Shown here in pieces: positions 21,000 through 30,882 of a DNA stretch of 64,000 nt. The translations under genes were made by a program, and so were the position numbers. The notes beneath the pieces are model-generated. The model was not told where the DNA came from. It searched no databases and was given only the letters and a program-made list of their open reading frames with translations. Every line of letters begins with the position of its first letter. The stretch's first letter is position 1. Source of the DNA: Bacteroidales bacterium (lineage in GTDB: Bacteria; Bacteroidota; Bacteroidia; Bacteroidales; FEN-979); NCBI GenBank assembly GCA_028706295.1, contig JAQWBQ010000002.1, positions 1-64,000 of the forward strand. Reading direction: 5' to 3'.

Positions 21000-22901
21000 T
21001 CAGTAGGCTCTTACATTTCGGCCTTCAATATAGTTAATGAAGGCTTTATTCACGACTTTATTCCCACCCGGGGTCGGGTAATCGCCTGTGAAATACCAAT
21101 CTCCCTTGTGATCCGGAATAGCGTTATGCAGGTCCTCTATAGTCTGGTAAACTATCTGAACCTGTGCCCTGCAATTTGCCGGAGTAAGTAAAGCTGAGAT
21201 TTTTGAAGAGATCCGATCCGGTGAAAAGGGCTGGTAGATTTCCTTTACAAAATTTACGATCTTTTCTTTCGGAAGTTGTTCCTGAAGTTTGGATTTTCGG
21301 TAAACCTCGTTGATGACATGTTCCTGGTTCGTTTCCTTTAACAGTTCAATGGCTGCCTTGAACGCGATGAAATCACTGATCCGGGCCATGTCGATCCCGT
21401 AACAGTCGGGATACCGGATCTGAGGGGCTGAAGAGGCGATCACGATACGCCTGGGCCCCAGCCGGTCTAAAATACGCAGGATGCTTTGTTTGAGCGTTGT
21501 ACCTCTGACAATCGAATCATCGAGAACTACGAGGTTATCGATACCCCTCCTGATACTGCCGTAAGTGATATCGTAAACATGTGCAGCCAGATCATCGCGT
21601 TGTGAATCCTGGGTAATAAAAGTCCGGAGTTTAACGTCTTTAACTGCAACTTTTTCAGCTCTGGGCTTCAGGTTGAAGATTTTATTCAGTGTTTCCCTAT
21701 TAAGGTCATTCCCTGTTTCCAGAATCCTTTCAATTTTTATCTTATCACAAAAGGAACCCACCTCTTCAATAAGGCCGTAATAGGCATCAATTGCTGTATT
21801 TGGAATATATGAGAAAACGGTATTTTCAATATCATGGTCAATGGCGCGAAGAATGGCAGGGGCGAGGAAGTTTCCCAGTTTTTTCCGCTCCCGGTAAATC
21901 TCAAAATCGGTACCGCGTGAAAAGTAGATCCGTTCAAAGGAGCAGGACCTCTTTTCGACCGGTTTATGGATTTGTTTTTCGGTTATTTTACCCTCTTTCT
22001 TGATGATCAGGGCATGCCCCGGCTTTAATTCCGTGATTTGACTTTCGAAAATATTTAAAGCTGTCTGGATAGCCGGCCGTTCGGAAGTAACTACCACAAT
22101 TTCCTCATCGTAATAATAAAATGCGGGACGGATGCCCGATGGATCACGCATAACGAATGCGTCGCCGTGGCCAAACATTCCTGCAATGACATAACCGCCA
22201 TCCCATGTTTTGGCAGCCCGGCGGAGGATTTTCTGTACATTCAGGTTTTTGGCGATGTGATGGGTAATGGATCTCTTTGGATATCCTTTTGATTTAAATT
22301 TCTGGTACAGCTCTTCATTCTCTTCATCCAGAAAGTGACCGATTTTTTCGAGAATGGTGATGGTATCGCTTGTTTCGACCGGGTATTGGCCAAGATCAAT
22401 CAGTTTGTTGAATAATTCATCGACATTGGTCATGTTGAAATTTCCTGCAAGGACCAGGTTCTTGGTCATCCAGTTGTTTTCACGTATCAGCGGATGCAGA
22501 TTCAAAATGTTGTTCTTGCCATAGGTCCCATACCGGAGATGGCCCAGGTACATTTCTCCCAGGATATCGACCTTTTGTTTCAACCATGTAACATCGGTTA
22601 TTCTTTGCGGGTGGCGTTCCTCCAGGTCTTTGATCATCTGACCGACCATATTAAAAATATCCCGGATCGGTCCGTTGGCGTTTGACCGGATACGGTTGAT
22701 AAACCGGTTGCCGGGTTCGAGATTGAACTTAATGGAGGCAATCCCTGCCCCGTCCTGGCCTCTGTTGTGCTGTTTCTGCATCAAAAGATGCAGTTTGTTC
22801 AAACCATAAAATGGTGTTCCGTATTTTGAAAGATAAAACTCGAGAGGTTTCAGAAGGCGTACCAGGGCAATACCACATTCATGATGAATGAAATCGCTCA
22901 T
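21000..22901 (-). CDS. Amidophosphoribosyltransferase-like protein (extended PurF family)
   Basis: 633 aa; ECGI near N-terminus and QHNRGQDGAGIA (class II glutamine amidotransferase), PRPP motif VVLDDSIVRGTT. Confidence 0.85.
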   Translation of the reverse strand: MSDFIHHECGIALVRLLKPLEFYLSKYGTPFYGLNKLHLLMQKQHNRGQDGAGIASIKFNLEPGNRFINRIRSNANGPIRDIFNMVGQMIKDLEERHPQRITDVTWLKQKVDILGEMYLGHLRYGTYGKNNILNLHPLIRENNWMTKNLVLAGNFNMTNVDELFNKLIDLGQYPVETSDTITILEKIGHFLDEENEELYQKFKSKGYPKRSITHHIAKNLNVQKILRRAAKTWDGGYVIAGMFGHGDAFVMRDPSGIRPAFYYYDEEIVVVTSERPAIQTALNIFESQITELKPGHALIIKKEGKITEKQIHKPVEKRSCSFERIYFSRGTDFEIYRERKKLGNFLAPAILRAIDHDIENTVFSYIPNTAIDAYYGLIEEVGSFCDKIKIERILETGNDLNRETLNKIFNLKPRAEKVAVKDVKLRTFITQDSQRDDLAAHVYDITYGSIRRGIDNLVVLDDSIVRGTTLKQSILRILDRLGPRRIVIASSAPQIRYPDCYGIDMARISDFIAFKAAIELLKETNQEHVINEVYRKSKLQEQLPKEKIVNFVKEIYQPFSPDRISSKISALLTPANCRAQVQIVYQTIEDLHNAIPDHKGDWYFTGDYPTPGGNKVVNKAFINYIEGRNVRAY

Positions 22902-22920
22902 GGAGAGAAAAATTGAAGCG

Positions 22921-22928
22921 CAAAGGTA
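22921..22928 (-). promoter_or_regulatory. Putative -7 element TACCTTTG for the PurF-like gene
   Basis: CAAAGGTA on + strand, 20 bp upstream of the start at 22901. Confidence 0.5.
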
Positions 22929-22932
22929 CGAA

Positions 22933-24918
22933 TTATTTATGATTGCAGTTTAGCTCGATCAACCTGCCGGCTTGCTGACTTCCCAGTAGTTGAGCTTTTT
23001 TCCAGTCGTTGCAGGCTCCTTCAGGGTCTTTCAGCATGAATTTCACCGATCCACGACCGACCCACGCATCCGCATAGTCCGGATCAATCCGGATGGCAGC
23101 GTTAAAGTCGGCGATGGCTCCCGAAAGATCATGGAAATACAGAGCCCGGATCATTCCACGGTTGTTATATGCTTTGGAGTAACCGGGATCCAGTTGAATG
23201 GCTGTATCATAATGAGCAACGGCCTCCCGGAACAGCTTTTCTTTGTATAGCCCGTTGGCAGCATCAAATTGGATCCGGGCCTGTTGTTTGTTCTGTTCCC
23301 GGTAATTTCCCGATATCATCTGTGCCCGGAACAAGGCCATGTGCAGTGAATCAATGGTTGGGAAATCGGGTTGGCAATAAAATCCACGAATCCATGATCC
23401 GGCGATTCCGTTCTTTGTCAGACCGGAAATCTCGGGCAAGGTAAACAGGTTTAATTCAGGAATATCTGACCTGTAATTCTGCCGTGCGAAAATCGCGGAA
23501 AACCCATCGGCATAAATAAGTCGCCAGGATTTCATCTCCTTCAACTGCAAGGTCCATGGATAGTATTTCAAATAGTTATAAATGATTAAATCCGGCTCGT
23601 ACCGGGCTATCAGGTGTGGGAGCCCGCCGTCCCAACTTTTCGTTATATCCTGATACAATGATTCCTTCATTACTTCAAGACGTCCGTCGATAAAAACCGG
23701 TTGGGGCAGAACCCACGAAAGCCATCCGCCAAAACCGAGACTGTTCATGACCTTTCCATCCAGATGATGATCAAGCAGGAATCTGGTTGCATCGTACGGT
23801 TGATGACTTGGGTTGATTCCCAGTCCGGTTTTGTTAAAAGATTTGCTTTCAAGGTAAAAGGCATTGGTGATAAGGCGTGGTATCAAAAAGGATGGGATCA
23901 TGATAAGTATCAGGAAAACAGAACCGGAAAGGAATTTTGACCGGTACCGGAATCGTTGCAGGGTCGTGGCAGATAGCCGGTTTACCAGGGGGAAGCTTAC
24001 CAGGACAAAAAGCGGTATGTTTCTGATTGAAGTTATTGCAAGGATTGCAGTACATGAAAGTAGAATCAATTCATGGACACGGGTGGCTGAAAAATTCAAA
24101 ATAACCAGTAGGAGCGTACCCAGAAAAAGCAACAGAAAAAGATAGTCGCGAAACAGGAATTCACGGTTAGCAAAGAACGGGATAAACTCCTGGACATGTT
24201 GGTTAAACAAATTATCGGGGTCGAACCGCGTGAGAAGTTCCCAGGGAAACAACAATCCATTTAATCTATAAGGATTTAAAATGCATATTGTCAATGAAAT
24301 AATGGCCCACAGGAACAAACGCCTGTCAGCTTTTTTGTCTTCAATCCATTTCGCGACTGCATAGACGAAGATAATGAAGATGCCCAGAATAAAAAGCGCA
24401 TGCATATTGCACCAGAAAAGCATGGTGATTGGGAGCAGAAATAGCCTGTCTTTGGTTCGCTGGGTATAGTCATCCAGTATCAGCAGGGTGACCAGTATGA
24501 AAATGAATGTAAACAGTTCAGGTCGAGGGGCTATTCTCGGATCTATAAGTAAGAATGCGATCAGGAACCAGAAAATCGTACTGGGAAGCGGGATGCCCTC
24601 CTTTCGGTTCATGATCAATAGAATAAGAAATATTGTGCATACCAGGATGCATACCAGGATGGAGATCGCCGGATAGCCTCCCCACCTGTAGCATTGGAAG
24701 ATTAATGCCTGAAACAGCCATTGAAGATCAATATAACGATTGGCTGTTACAGAATAAGTACTTAGATCATGGGTGGGTACTTGATGATGCTGCGCGATCC
24801 ATTGGCCATATTTCAGATGAAATCCGAGGTCCGGGTCGGAAAGCTGTCGTAGGGAAAGGATAAAAACAAATCCTGCGACAAGAATCAGTGGGATTAACCA
24901 CTTGTTTGTTGACTTCAT
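22933..24918 (-). CDS. Polytopic membrane protein with C-terminal TPR repeats
   Basis: 661 aa; many hydrophobic helices then AHYDTAIQLDPGYSKAYNNRGMIRAL...ADFNAAIRIDPDYADAWVGRGSV TPR units. Confidence 0.8.
   Translation of the reverse strand: MKSTNKWLIPLILVAGFVFILSLRQLSDPDLGFHLKYGQWIAQHHQVPTHDLSTYSVTANRYIDLQWLFQALIFQCYRWGGYPAISILVCILVCTIFLILLIMNRKEGIPLPSTIFWFLIAFLLIDPRIAPRPELFTFIFILVTLLILDDYTQRTKDRLFLLPITMLFWCNMHALFILGIFIIFVYAVAKWIEDKKADRRLFLWAIISLTICILNPYRLNGLLFPWELLTRFDPDNLFNQHVQEFIPFFANREFLFRDYLFLLLFLGTLLLVILNFSATRVHELILLSCTAILAITSIRNIPLFVLVSFPLVNRLSATTLQRFRYRSKFLSGSVFLILIMIPSFLIPRLITNAFYLESKSFNKTGLGINPSHQPYDATRFLLDHHLDGKVMNSLGFGGWLSWVLPQPVFIDGRLEVMKESLYQDITKSWDGGLPHLIARYEPDLIIYNYLKYYPWTLQLKEMKSWRLIYADGFSAIFARQNYRSDIPELNLFTLPEISGLTKNGIAGSWIRGFYCQPDFPTIDSLHMALFRAQMISGNYREQNKQQARIQFDAANGLYKEKLFREAVAHYDTAIQLDPGYSKAYNNRGMIRALYFHDLSGAIADFNAAIRIDPDYADAWVGRGSVKFMLKDPEGACNDWKKAQLLGSQQAGRLIELNCNHK
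24637..24660. repeat. 12-bp tandem duplication (GCATACCAGGAT)x2 in coding sequence
   Basis: gcataccaggatgcataccaggat; encodes repeated ILVC (SILVCILVCT). Confidence 0.8.
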
Positions 24919-25005
24919 GATCAGAAATGATTACAAATGTACAATCAAAACATTTGTCGGTTAGCCAAATCGGGATTAATTTTGACGAATCGTACATTTC
25001 AGCCG

Positions 25006-26058
25006 ATGATTTCAGCAATCGAATCGATAACTCCGATTTTGTACAAACAGTTTAAAACAATTGTTGATGTAAGGTCCCCTTCTGAGTTCGCCCAGGGTCA
25101 TATCCCGGGATCTCATAACATACCCTTGTTTACCGACGAGGAGCGGTCACAGGTTGGGACTCTTTACACAAAAGTCAACCCGGATGAAGCATTTGCCCAT
25201 GGACTTGACATAGCTATTCCAAAGGTCAAAGAGTATCTCAGGTCTCTCCGGGAAGTTGTATCGCCCGGAGGCAGGATTCTGGTTCATTGCTGGCGTGGCG
25301 GACTGCGCAGCTCGGCAATGGCGGAGGTTTTCAGGAATGCAGGGTTTGAGGTGTTTCTTCTCGGGGGCGGGTACAAGGCATTTCGTCATCACATAAGAGA
25401 ACAACTTTCAGAACTCCGACCGGTTTTTATTCTGGGTGGTTTCACGGGGAGCGGAAAAACTGAGATTCTTCATGCGTTGCAAGAGGAAGGTGAACAGATC
25501 ATTGACCTGGAACGCCTTGCATGTCACAAGGGCAGTGTTTTCGGAGCACTGGGACAACCGGTCCAGCCAACCAACGAACAATTTGAGAACAATCTGGGAG
25601 ACCTTTGGCTGGACCTTGACCCACGGAAACCGTTATGGATTGAAGATGAAAGCCGGATGATCGGAAATGTCACATTACCCGAACCGATTAATGACAAACT
25701 GTGCAGATCTGTGATGATCCGGTTAAAAGTCGATACAGAATTCCGAATAGAGAGACTGGTACATGATTACGCCCTGTTTGACAAATCCGTTTTGGCTGAG
25801 GCTATTCAAAAAATCAGGCTCCGGCTGGGTGGAACCGAGACTAAAATTGCTTTGGATGCACTTTGGGCCGGAGATTTTCAAATTGTTGCCGGGATCACCT
25901 TGAAGTACTATGACAAAGCCTATCAGCACACGCTTGAACGAAGAAAGGATTTGCGGATCTATGACTTTAAAATGGAGCACGGCAATGCCCGCGAAATTGC
26001 AAAAGCGATTAAAAAATTTGTGAAAAAAATTATATTAAGTGAAACCGATATACCTTGA
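25006..26058 (+). CDS. mnmH: tRNA 2-selenouridine synthase
   Basis: Rhodanese domain with VHCWRGGLRSSAMAE, P-loop GGFTGSGKTEIL; C-terminus typical of SelU/YbbB. ATG 25006 preferred. Confidence 0.93.
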   Translation: MISAIESITPILYKQFKTIVDVRSPSEFAQGHIPGSHNIPLFTDEERSQVGTLYTKVNPDEAFAHGLDIAIPKVKEYLRSLREVVSPGGRILVHCWRGGLRSSAMAEVFRNAGFEVFLLGGGYKAFRHHIREQLSELRPVFILGGFTGSGKTEILHALQEEGEQIIDLERLACHKGSVFGALGQPVQPTNEQFENNLGDLWLDLDPRKPLWIEDESRMIGNVTLPEPINDKLCRSVMIRLKVDTEFRIERLVHDYALFDKSVLAEAIQKIRLRLGGTETKIALDALWAGDFQIVAGITLKYYDKAYQHTLERRKDLRIYDFKMEHGNAREIAKAIKKFVKKIILSETDIP

Positions 26059-28252
26059 TTACAATGCCACGACTCCGGTTGACCCACAGGTCATAGCCGC
26101 GATGCAGCCTTACCTCGACTACTTCTTTGGAAATCCGTCGAGTATCCACAGTTATGGGACCGATACCAAAAGAGCAATTGAGGTCGCCCGAAGCCAGGTT
26201 GCCGCGCTTCTTCATGCTGATCCGGATGAGATTATTTTCACCAGCGGGGGCACCGAATCAAACAACCTGGCGATTAAAGGAGTTGCATATGCCTATCGTG
26301 ACCGGGGGAACCATATCATTACCAGTTCCATAGAGCATCCTGCTGTCACGGAGGTATGCCGGTGGCTTGAAAAAAATGGTTTCGATATCACTTTTGTACC
26401 GGTCGACGGCACGGGCAGGATCGATCCTTCAACGATTGAAAAGGCTATCCGCCCCGAAACGATCCTGATATCCATTATGCATGCGAATAATGAGACAGGG
26501 ACCATTCAGCCTGTTGCTGAAATCGGCAGAATTGCACGGGAACGGCATATCCTGTTTCACTCCGATGCTGCCCAGTCGATCGGGAAGATCAGAACGGATG
26601 TAAACGAAATGTCGGTTGACCTCCTTTCGGTCGCTGGTCATAAACTTTACGCCCCCAAAGGCATAGGTGCATTGTACATCAGAAGGGGAATCCGTCTGGA
26701 AAAACTGATGCATGGAGCAGATCACGAATCAAACATCAGACCGGGAACTGAAAATGTCATGCACATAGCCGGTTTGGGTGCGGCTGCCACCCTTTTTACA
26801 GATGCAGGCGGCCAGGATATCCTGCAAGCCCGATCGGAGGAAATAAAACGACTTCGCGATCGACTGCATGAAGGAATTCAGCGTTATATTCCTGAAGTCA
26901 GACTGAACGGTCACCCTGATTATCGTTTGCCTAACACGCTGAGTCTGGGATTCCCGGATATTGATGCAGCCTTACTTTTAAACGAAATGAAAGAAGTCGC
27001 TGCCTCTGCAGGGGCTGCCTGTCATTCCGACCGGAAGGACGTTTCGGGTGTGCTTGCGGCAATGCAGGTGCCTTACCGTTTCGCCATGGGAACCATAAGA
27101 TTTTCGCTGGGAAGGATGACGACCGAAGAGGAAGTTGACCGGGCCATTCTTTTCATCGTTGGTGCTTTTAACCGGTTGAACAGATCCGACAAGCCGGCAG
27201 CAGAAAAGGATGAACAGAATAGCATCAGGTTGACCTCCTACACCCATTCACTGGGATGTGCATGCAAGATCAGGCCCCAGTTATTGGAGAAAATTCTGCA
27301 CCAGATTCCTTCAAACCCCGATGACCATATTTTAGTTGACCAGAAGACTTCTGATGATGCGGCGGTTTACCTTTTTGATGACGACCGTGCCATTGTTCAG
27401 ACTGTTGATCTCATCCCACCGGTTGTGGATGATCCTTATCTGTATGGGGCCATCACAGCCGCAAACGCACTTAGTGATATTTATGCCATGGGTGCTGTGC
27501 CGTTGTTTGCACTAAGCATCGTGGCTTTTCCCGAGTCCCGGATCCCACTTGAGGTTCTTGGAAAAATCCTTCAGGGGGCAAACGACAAACTGGATGAAGC
27601 CGGAATCAGGATCATCGGAGGGCACTCCATTGAAGACCATGAGCCGAAACTGGGATTGGTTATAACCGGTGAAGTACACCCCGGAAAGATAATCCGTAAT
27701 TCGACCCTTAATCCGGGCGATATTTTGTTACTCACAAAACCTTTGGGTACGGGGATCATGACCACGGCATTGAAGCGGGGACTTACAAACCCGGGCGAAA
27801 TGGAGGAAGCAACACGGGTAATGACACAGCTCAACCGCTTGCCTGCCGAGATCATGCGGCAATTTCCGGTAAGCGCCTGTACCGACATCACCGGTTTTGG
27901 TTTGCTGGGGCATCTTAAAGAAATGGTTCTGGCAGCCGGTGTAGAGGTTGTCATTAATTCGGATCTTGTTCCGTTACTGAAATCCGCTCTCCGTTATGCG
28001 GCCGCGGGAATCATTCCGGGTGGAACACAAAACAATTTAGATTTTATCGCGGATATCACGCGATGGCAGGATGGAATTGCCGGGGTCATGAAAACGGTTT
28101 TGGCTGATGCCCAGACCTCCGGAGGGTTGTTGATCGCGGTTCCTGAATCCCGGGCCGATGAATTACTGAAATGCTTACATTCGGCCGGAATACCTGAAGC
28201 CTCGGTGATCGGATTTGTTGTCAAAGGACAACCCGCGATAGAAGTGAGATAG
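26039..28252 (+). CDS. Fused cysteine desulfurase (NifS/IscS-type) - selenide, water dikinase (SelD)
   Basis: GTG start. Residues 1-~380: YLDYNATTPVDP, SVAGHKLYAPKG (PLP Lys), SAGAACHSDRKDVSG (Cys). Residues ~396-737: IRLTSYTHSLGCACKI (SelD Cys/Lys), QKTSDDAAVY, GGHSIEDHEPKLGL, TDITGFGLLGH, DAQTSGGLL. One uninterrupted frame. Confidence 0.94.
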   Translation: MKPIYLDYNATTPVDPQVIAAMQPYLDYFFGNPSSIHSYGTDTKRAIEVARSQVAALLHADPDEIIFTSGGTESNNLAIKGVAYAYRDRGNHIITSSIEHPAVTEVCRWLEKNGFDITFVPVDGTGRIDPSTIEKAIRPETILISIMHANNETGTIQPVAEIGRIARERHILFHSDAAQSIGKIRTDVNEMSVDLLSVAGHKLYAPKGIGALYIRRGIRLEKLMHGADHESNIRPGTENVMHIAGLGAAATLFTDAGGQDILQARSEEIKRLRDRLHEGIQRYIPEVRLNGHPDYRLPNTLSLGFPDIDAALLLNEMKEVAASAGAACHSDRKDVSGVLAAMQVPYRFAMGTIRFSLGRMTTEEEVDRAILFIVGAFNRLNRSDKPAAEKDEQNSIRLTSYTHSLGCACKIRPQLLEKILHQIPSNPDDHILVDQKTSDDAAVYLFDDDRAIVQTVDLIPPVVDDPYLYGAITAANALSDIYAMGAVPLFALSIVAFPESRIPLEVLGKILQGANDKLDEAGIRIIGGHSIEDHEPKLGLVITGEVHPGKIIRNSTLNPGDILLLTKPLGTGIMTTALKRGLTNPGEMEEATRVMTQLNRLPAEIMRQFPVSACTDITGFGLLGHLKEMVLAAGVEVVINSDLVPLLKSALRYAAAGIIPGGTQNNLDFIADITRWQDGIAGVMKTVLADAQTSGGLLIAVPESRADELLKCLHSAGIPEASVIGFVVKGQPAIEVR

Positions 28253-28254
28253 AA

Positions 28255-30045
28255 TCAACGGCCTTTCAATCGTTCGAGCAACTCCTTGTCCATTATTTTC
28301 CCGATCGGATAGATCCCTTTTCTCGAATCGGAATAGGGCGATTTATTGTAAAACCAGTTCAGGATTTGTTGTGGATTGCCGGCAAAGAGGCTGTCGTCCG
28401 CTTTTTTTCTTTCAAATTCGACTTTAAGCTGAGGATCCCGTGCTAACATTTCAGCAGCCATTTTTTCGATAACATAGGATTCTCCGTACTCCTTTTGTTC
28501 CATAATGGCATCAAAAAATCCCCAGTAAACAAGCGATCCATCACCCCGGGGCTCCAGCATCTGTGGTATCACACGACCGGCCTGCTGCCGCACTTCAACA
28601 ATCATGGATCCTTTCGGGAACCAACGGTTTTCAGAAAATTCATCATAATCGATCAGACTCATGGGATGGTGCCCCTCATAAGAATTAGTTTGCCATTTCG
28701 GATTTTTAAACCTGCAGGTTCTGATCGGAAGGATGGTATCCTTTTTCAAGGCGGTCATCTGAATACCGTGGATCCTCAGTTTTTCAATGATATCGCCCCA
28801 CTCGGCGGGAATAATGTAGGCCTGCGGCAATTGAACCTGTATCAGTGGTCGTGTTTTATAAAAGTAGGGCAGTTTGAAAAGAACCGGATTTGTCCCATAC
28901 CGGAACCAATTCCCGTTGGAAAGGGAACTTTTTTCCACCTCATAATCAATTCCTTTAAATTCGACCATAACACTGTCGCTCATGAGTGTTTCGAACTGAA
29001 GTGTAAAAGGTTGGCTGATAAATTGTTCAGAGCGGGTAAAATCATCGGCCTGGTTTACCATTTTTTTCAGATGGTCATGTTGGTTTGCCAGGATTTCAAG
29101 GGTGGCCAATATACAATGATACGTTGCGTTTACCCTTTTTTGATAGGATTTGAGCATGTGGGTCTCAATCAGAATTCCCGGTCGGTTACGCAGTGCAACA
29201 TAACCCTGTGAAAGCATGGGAGGGGCGACCTCCGTAATAAGTCCACTACGGGGATCGTGCCAGTTGCGGAAATCAACGTACGGGAACATGAAATTACCTG
29301 CGGTATCGAGCCGGGAGGTTAAAGCAGGGATAAAAATCCCCGACGCCCATTTGGTCAGCCCCGAATCCATCTCCCCATATATCTCCATCAGGTAGGTGAG
29401 GGTGTACTGATAATCGGCCCCGTCGGTAGTATGGGTATCGATGAAAAAATCGGGCAACCATTTATTGAACAACCTGAGCCATGCCTTCATTTCGGGAGCA
29501 TCCGCCTTCAGGAAATCACGATTCAGGTTCAGGTTGTTGGCAGTGGTGCGCCAGCCCATTTCCCGGGGTCCGTTCTGGTTGATCCGGTTAAAGGGACCGA
29601 AACGTTCATGACCATCGGTGTTGAATATCGGAATGAACAGGATGGATAAGTTATTTAAAAAGCCAATAGGAATTTTTTTCAGGACAAGATCGCGGATAAG
29701 CATAAGTCCGGCATCCTTTCCATCGGGTTCACCGGCATGGATGCAAGCCTCGATCAATACAACGATCCTGCCGCGTTGCCTGATGGCATCGGGATCAGAT
29801 AAACCGTCACGATCAAAAATCATCAGCGGAAGATTCCTTCCCTGGGCGCTTTTCCCAAAGGTTGTCCAGGTTATCGCGGGCGAGGCTGAAGCCAGGTCTT
29901 TACAAAATGCTACGGTTTCATCATACTGGGGAGTCTCAGTACCGCCGGACTTTTCAAACCGGGTAAGCCAACGATCCGTCTGTGGTAACACGCATTGAAT
30001 AAAAGCGGTAAAACAGAGCAGGGTGCATAAAAGTTTTCGCATCAT
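28255..30045 (-). CDS. M14 family zinc carboxypeptidase
   Basis: IHAGEPDGKDAG (HxxE zinc site), FIDTHTTDG, GILIETHMLKSY; N-terminal signal peptide. Confidence 0.88.
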   Translation of the reverse strand: MMRKLLCTLLCFTAFIQCVLPQTDRWLTRFEKSGGTETPQYDETVAFCKDLASASPAITWTTFGKSAQGRNLPLMIFDRDGLSDPDAIRQRGRIVVLIEACIHAGEPDGKDAGLMLIRDLVLKKIPIGFLNNLSILFIPIFNTDGHERFGPFNRINQNGPREMGWRTTANNLNLNRDFLKADAPEMKAWLRLFNKWLPDFFIDTHTTDGADYQYTLTYLMEIYGEMDSGLTKWASGIFIPALTSRLDTAGNFMFPYVDFRNWHDPRSGLITEVAPPMLSQGYVALRNRPGILIETHMLKSYQKRVNATYHCILATLEILANQHDHLKKMVNQADDFTRSEQFISQPFTLQFETLMSDSVMVEFKGIDYEVEKSSLSNGNWFRYGTNPVLFKLPYFYKTRPLIQVQLPQAYIIPAEWGDIIEKLRIHGIQMTALKKDTILPIRTCRFKNPKWQTNSYEGHHPMSLIDYDEFSENRWFPKGSMIVEVRQQAGRVIPQMLEPRGDGSLVYWGFFDAIMEQKEYGESYVIEKMAAEMLARDPQLKVEFERKKADDSLFAGNPQQILNWFYNKSPYSDSRKGIYPIGKIMDKELLERLKGR

Positions 30046-30134
30046 CGATATTTTCGCAGACTCCAAACTTAACAAAAAAACAGATCATATGGAAACATTT
30101 GGAACTGTGTTGCTTCAGGTTGATGAGAAATTCC

Positions 30135-30142
30135 TAACTTTG
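30135..30142 (+). promoter_or_regulatory. Putative -7 element TAACTTTG for TetR-TolC
   Basis: Matches TAnnTTTG, 56 bp before ATG 30198. Confidence 0.4.
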
Positions 30143-30197
30143 CGTTTGGTATCCGCTTACAGAAATACCGGGGTTGACCTTCCAATTATTACAAACA

Positions 30198-30878
30198 ATG
30201 GTTGATTTTAATACCATTCCCGAATCACAGACCTTTTATCCTTCAAGGATAATGGATCCTGTATTGATAGATATTCTGGAACGGGTAAGGGCGCTCTTTT
30301 ATAAAAATGGTGTCCGAAGTGTTTCGATCGATGCCATCTGCAGCAACATCGGGATTTCCAGGAAAAAGCTCCATCTCTATTTCTCAAGTAAAAGTGATTT
30401 GGTTGAGAAGCTGCTGACCCTGGAGCGGCAAAATTTTGAAGAGATTTTTAACAGGAATAATTTCGACGGGGTCAACTCCATTGATATTCTTCTTACCGTT
30501 AGTCTGGAACTGGGGGAACGTTTTTGGGATATAAGTCCATCCATGACTTTTGACCTGGAAAAATATTACCCCGACATATATCACAAACATGTGGAACAGC
30601 GCATCGAGTCGATATATGAAAAAATGGTACTCAACATCAGAAAAGGAATCCGACAGGGAATTTACCGCGACGATCTGAGTGTTGAGCTGGTTGCTCGACT
30701 CTATATCCGCCGGCTTTTGGATCTTCACAACCCGGAGTTTTTCCCCGCCGAAGAATTCTCTTTCCAGACACTCTTCGATGTCATGTTTGATAATTTCATT
30801 CGTGGGATTTCCAACCAGCGGGGTATTGACTATTATGAAAAGCAAAAAAGAAAAGTAAATTTTAAGAAATTCCAGTGA
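30198..30878 (+). CDS. TetR/AcrR family transcriptional regulator
   Basis: N-terminal HTH RVRALFYKNGVRSVSIDAICSNIGISRKKLHLYFSSKSDLVEKLL. Confidence 0.9.
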   Translation: MVDFNTIPESQTFYPSRIMDPVLIDILERVRALFYKNGVRSVSIDAICSNIGISRKKLHLYFSSKSDLVEKLLTLERQNFEEIFNRNNFDGVNSIDILLTVSLELGERFWDISPSMTFDLEKYYPDIYHKHVEQRIESIYEKMVLNIRKGIRQGIYRDDLSVELVARLYIRRLLDLHNPEFFPAEEFSFQTLFDVMFDNFIRGISNQRGIDYYEKQKRKVNFKKFQ

Positions 30879-30882
30879 GTTG

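Noticed and set aside
28495-29211. 238-aa plus-strand ORF inside the M14 peptidase gene
   Set aside because: Antisense overlap with a complete peptidase; no recognisable domain.
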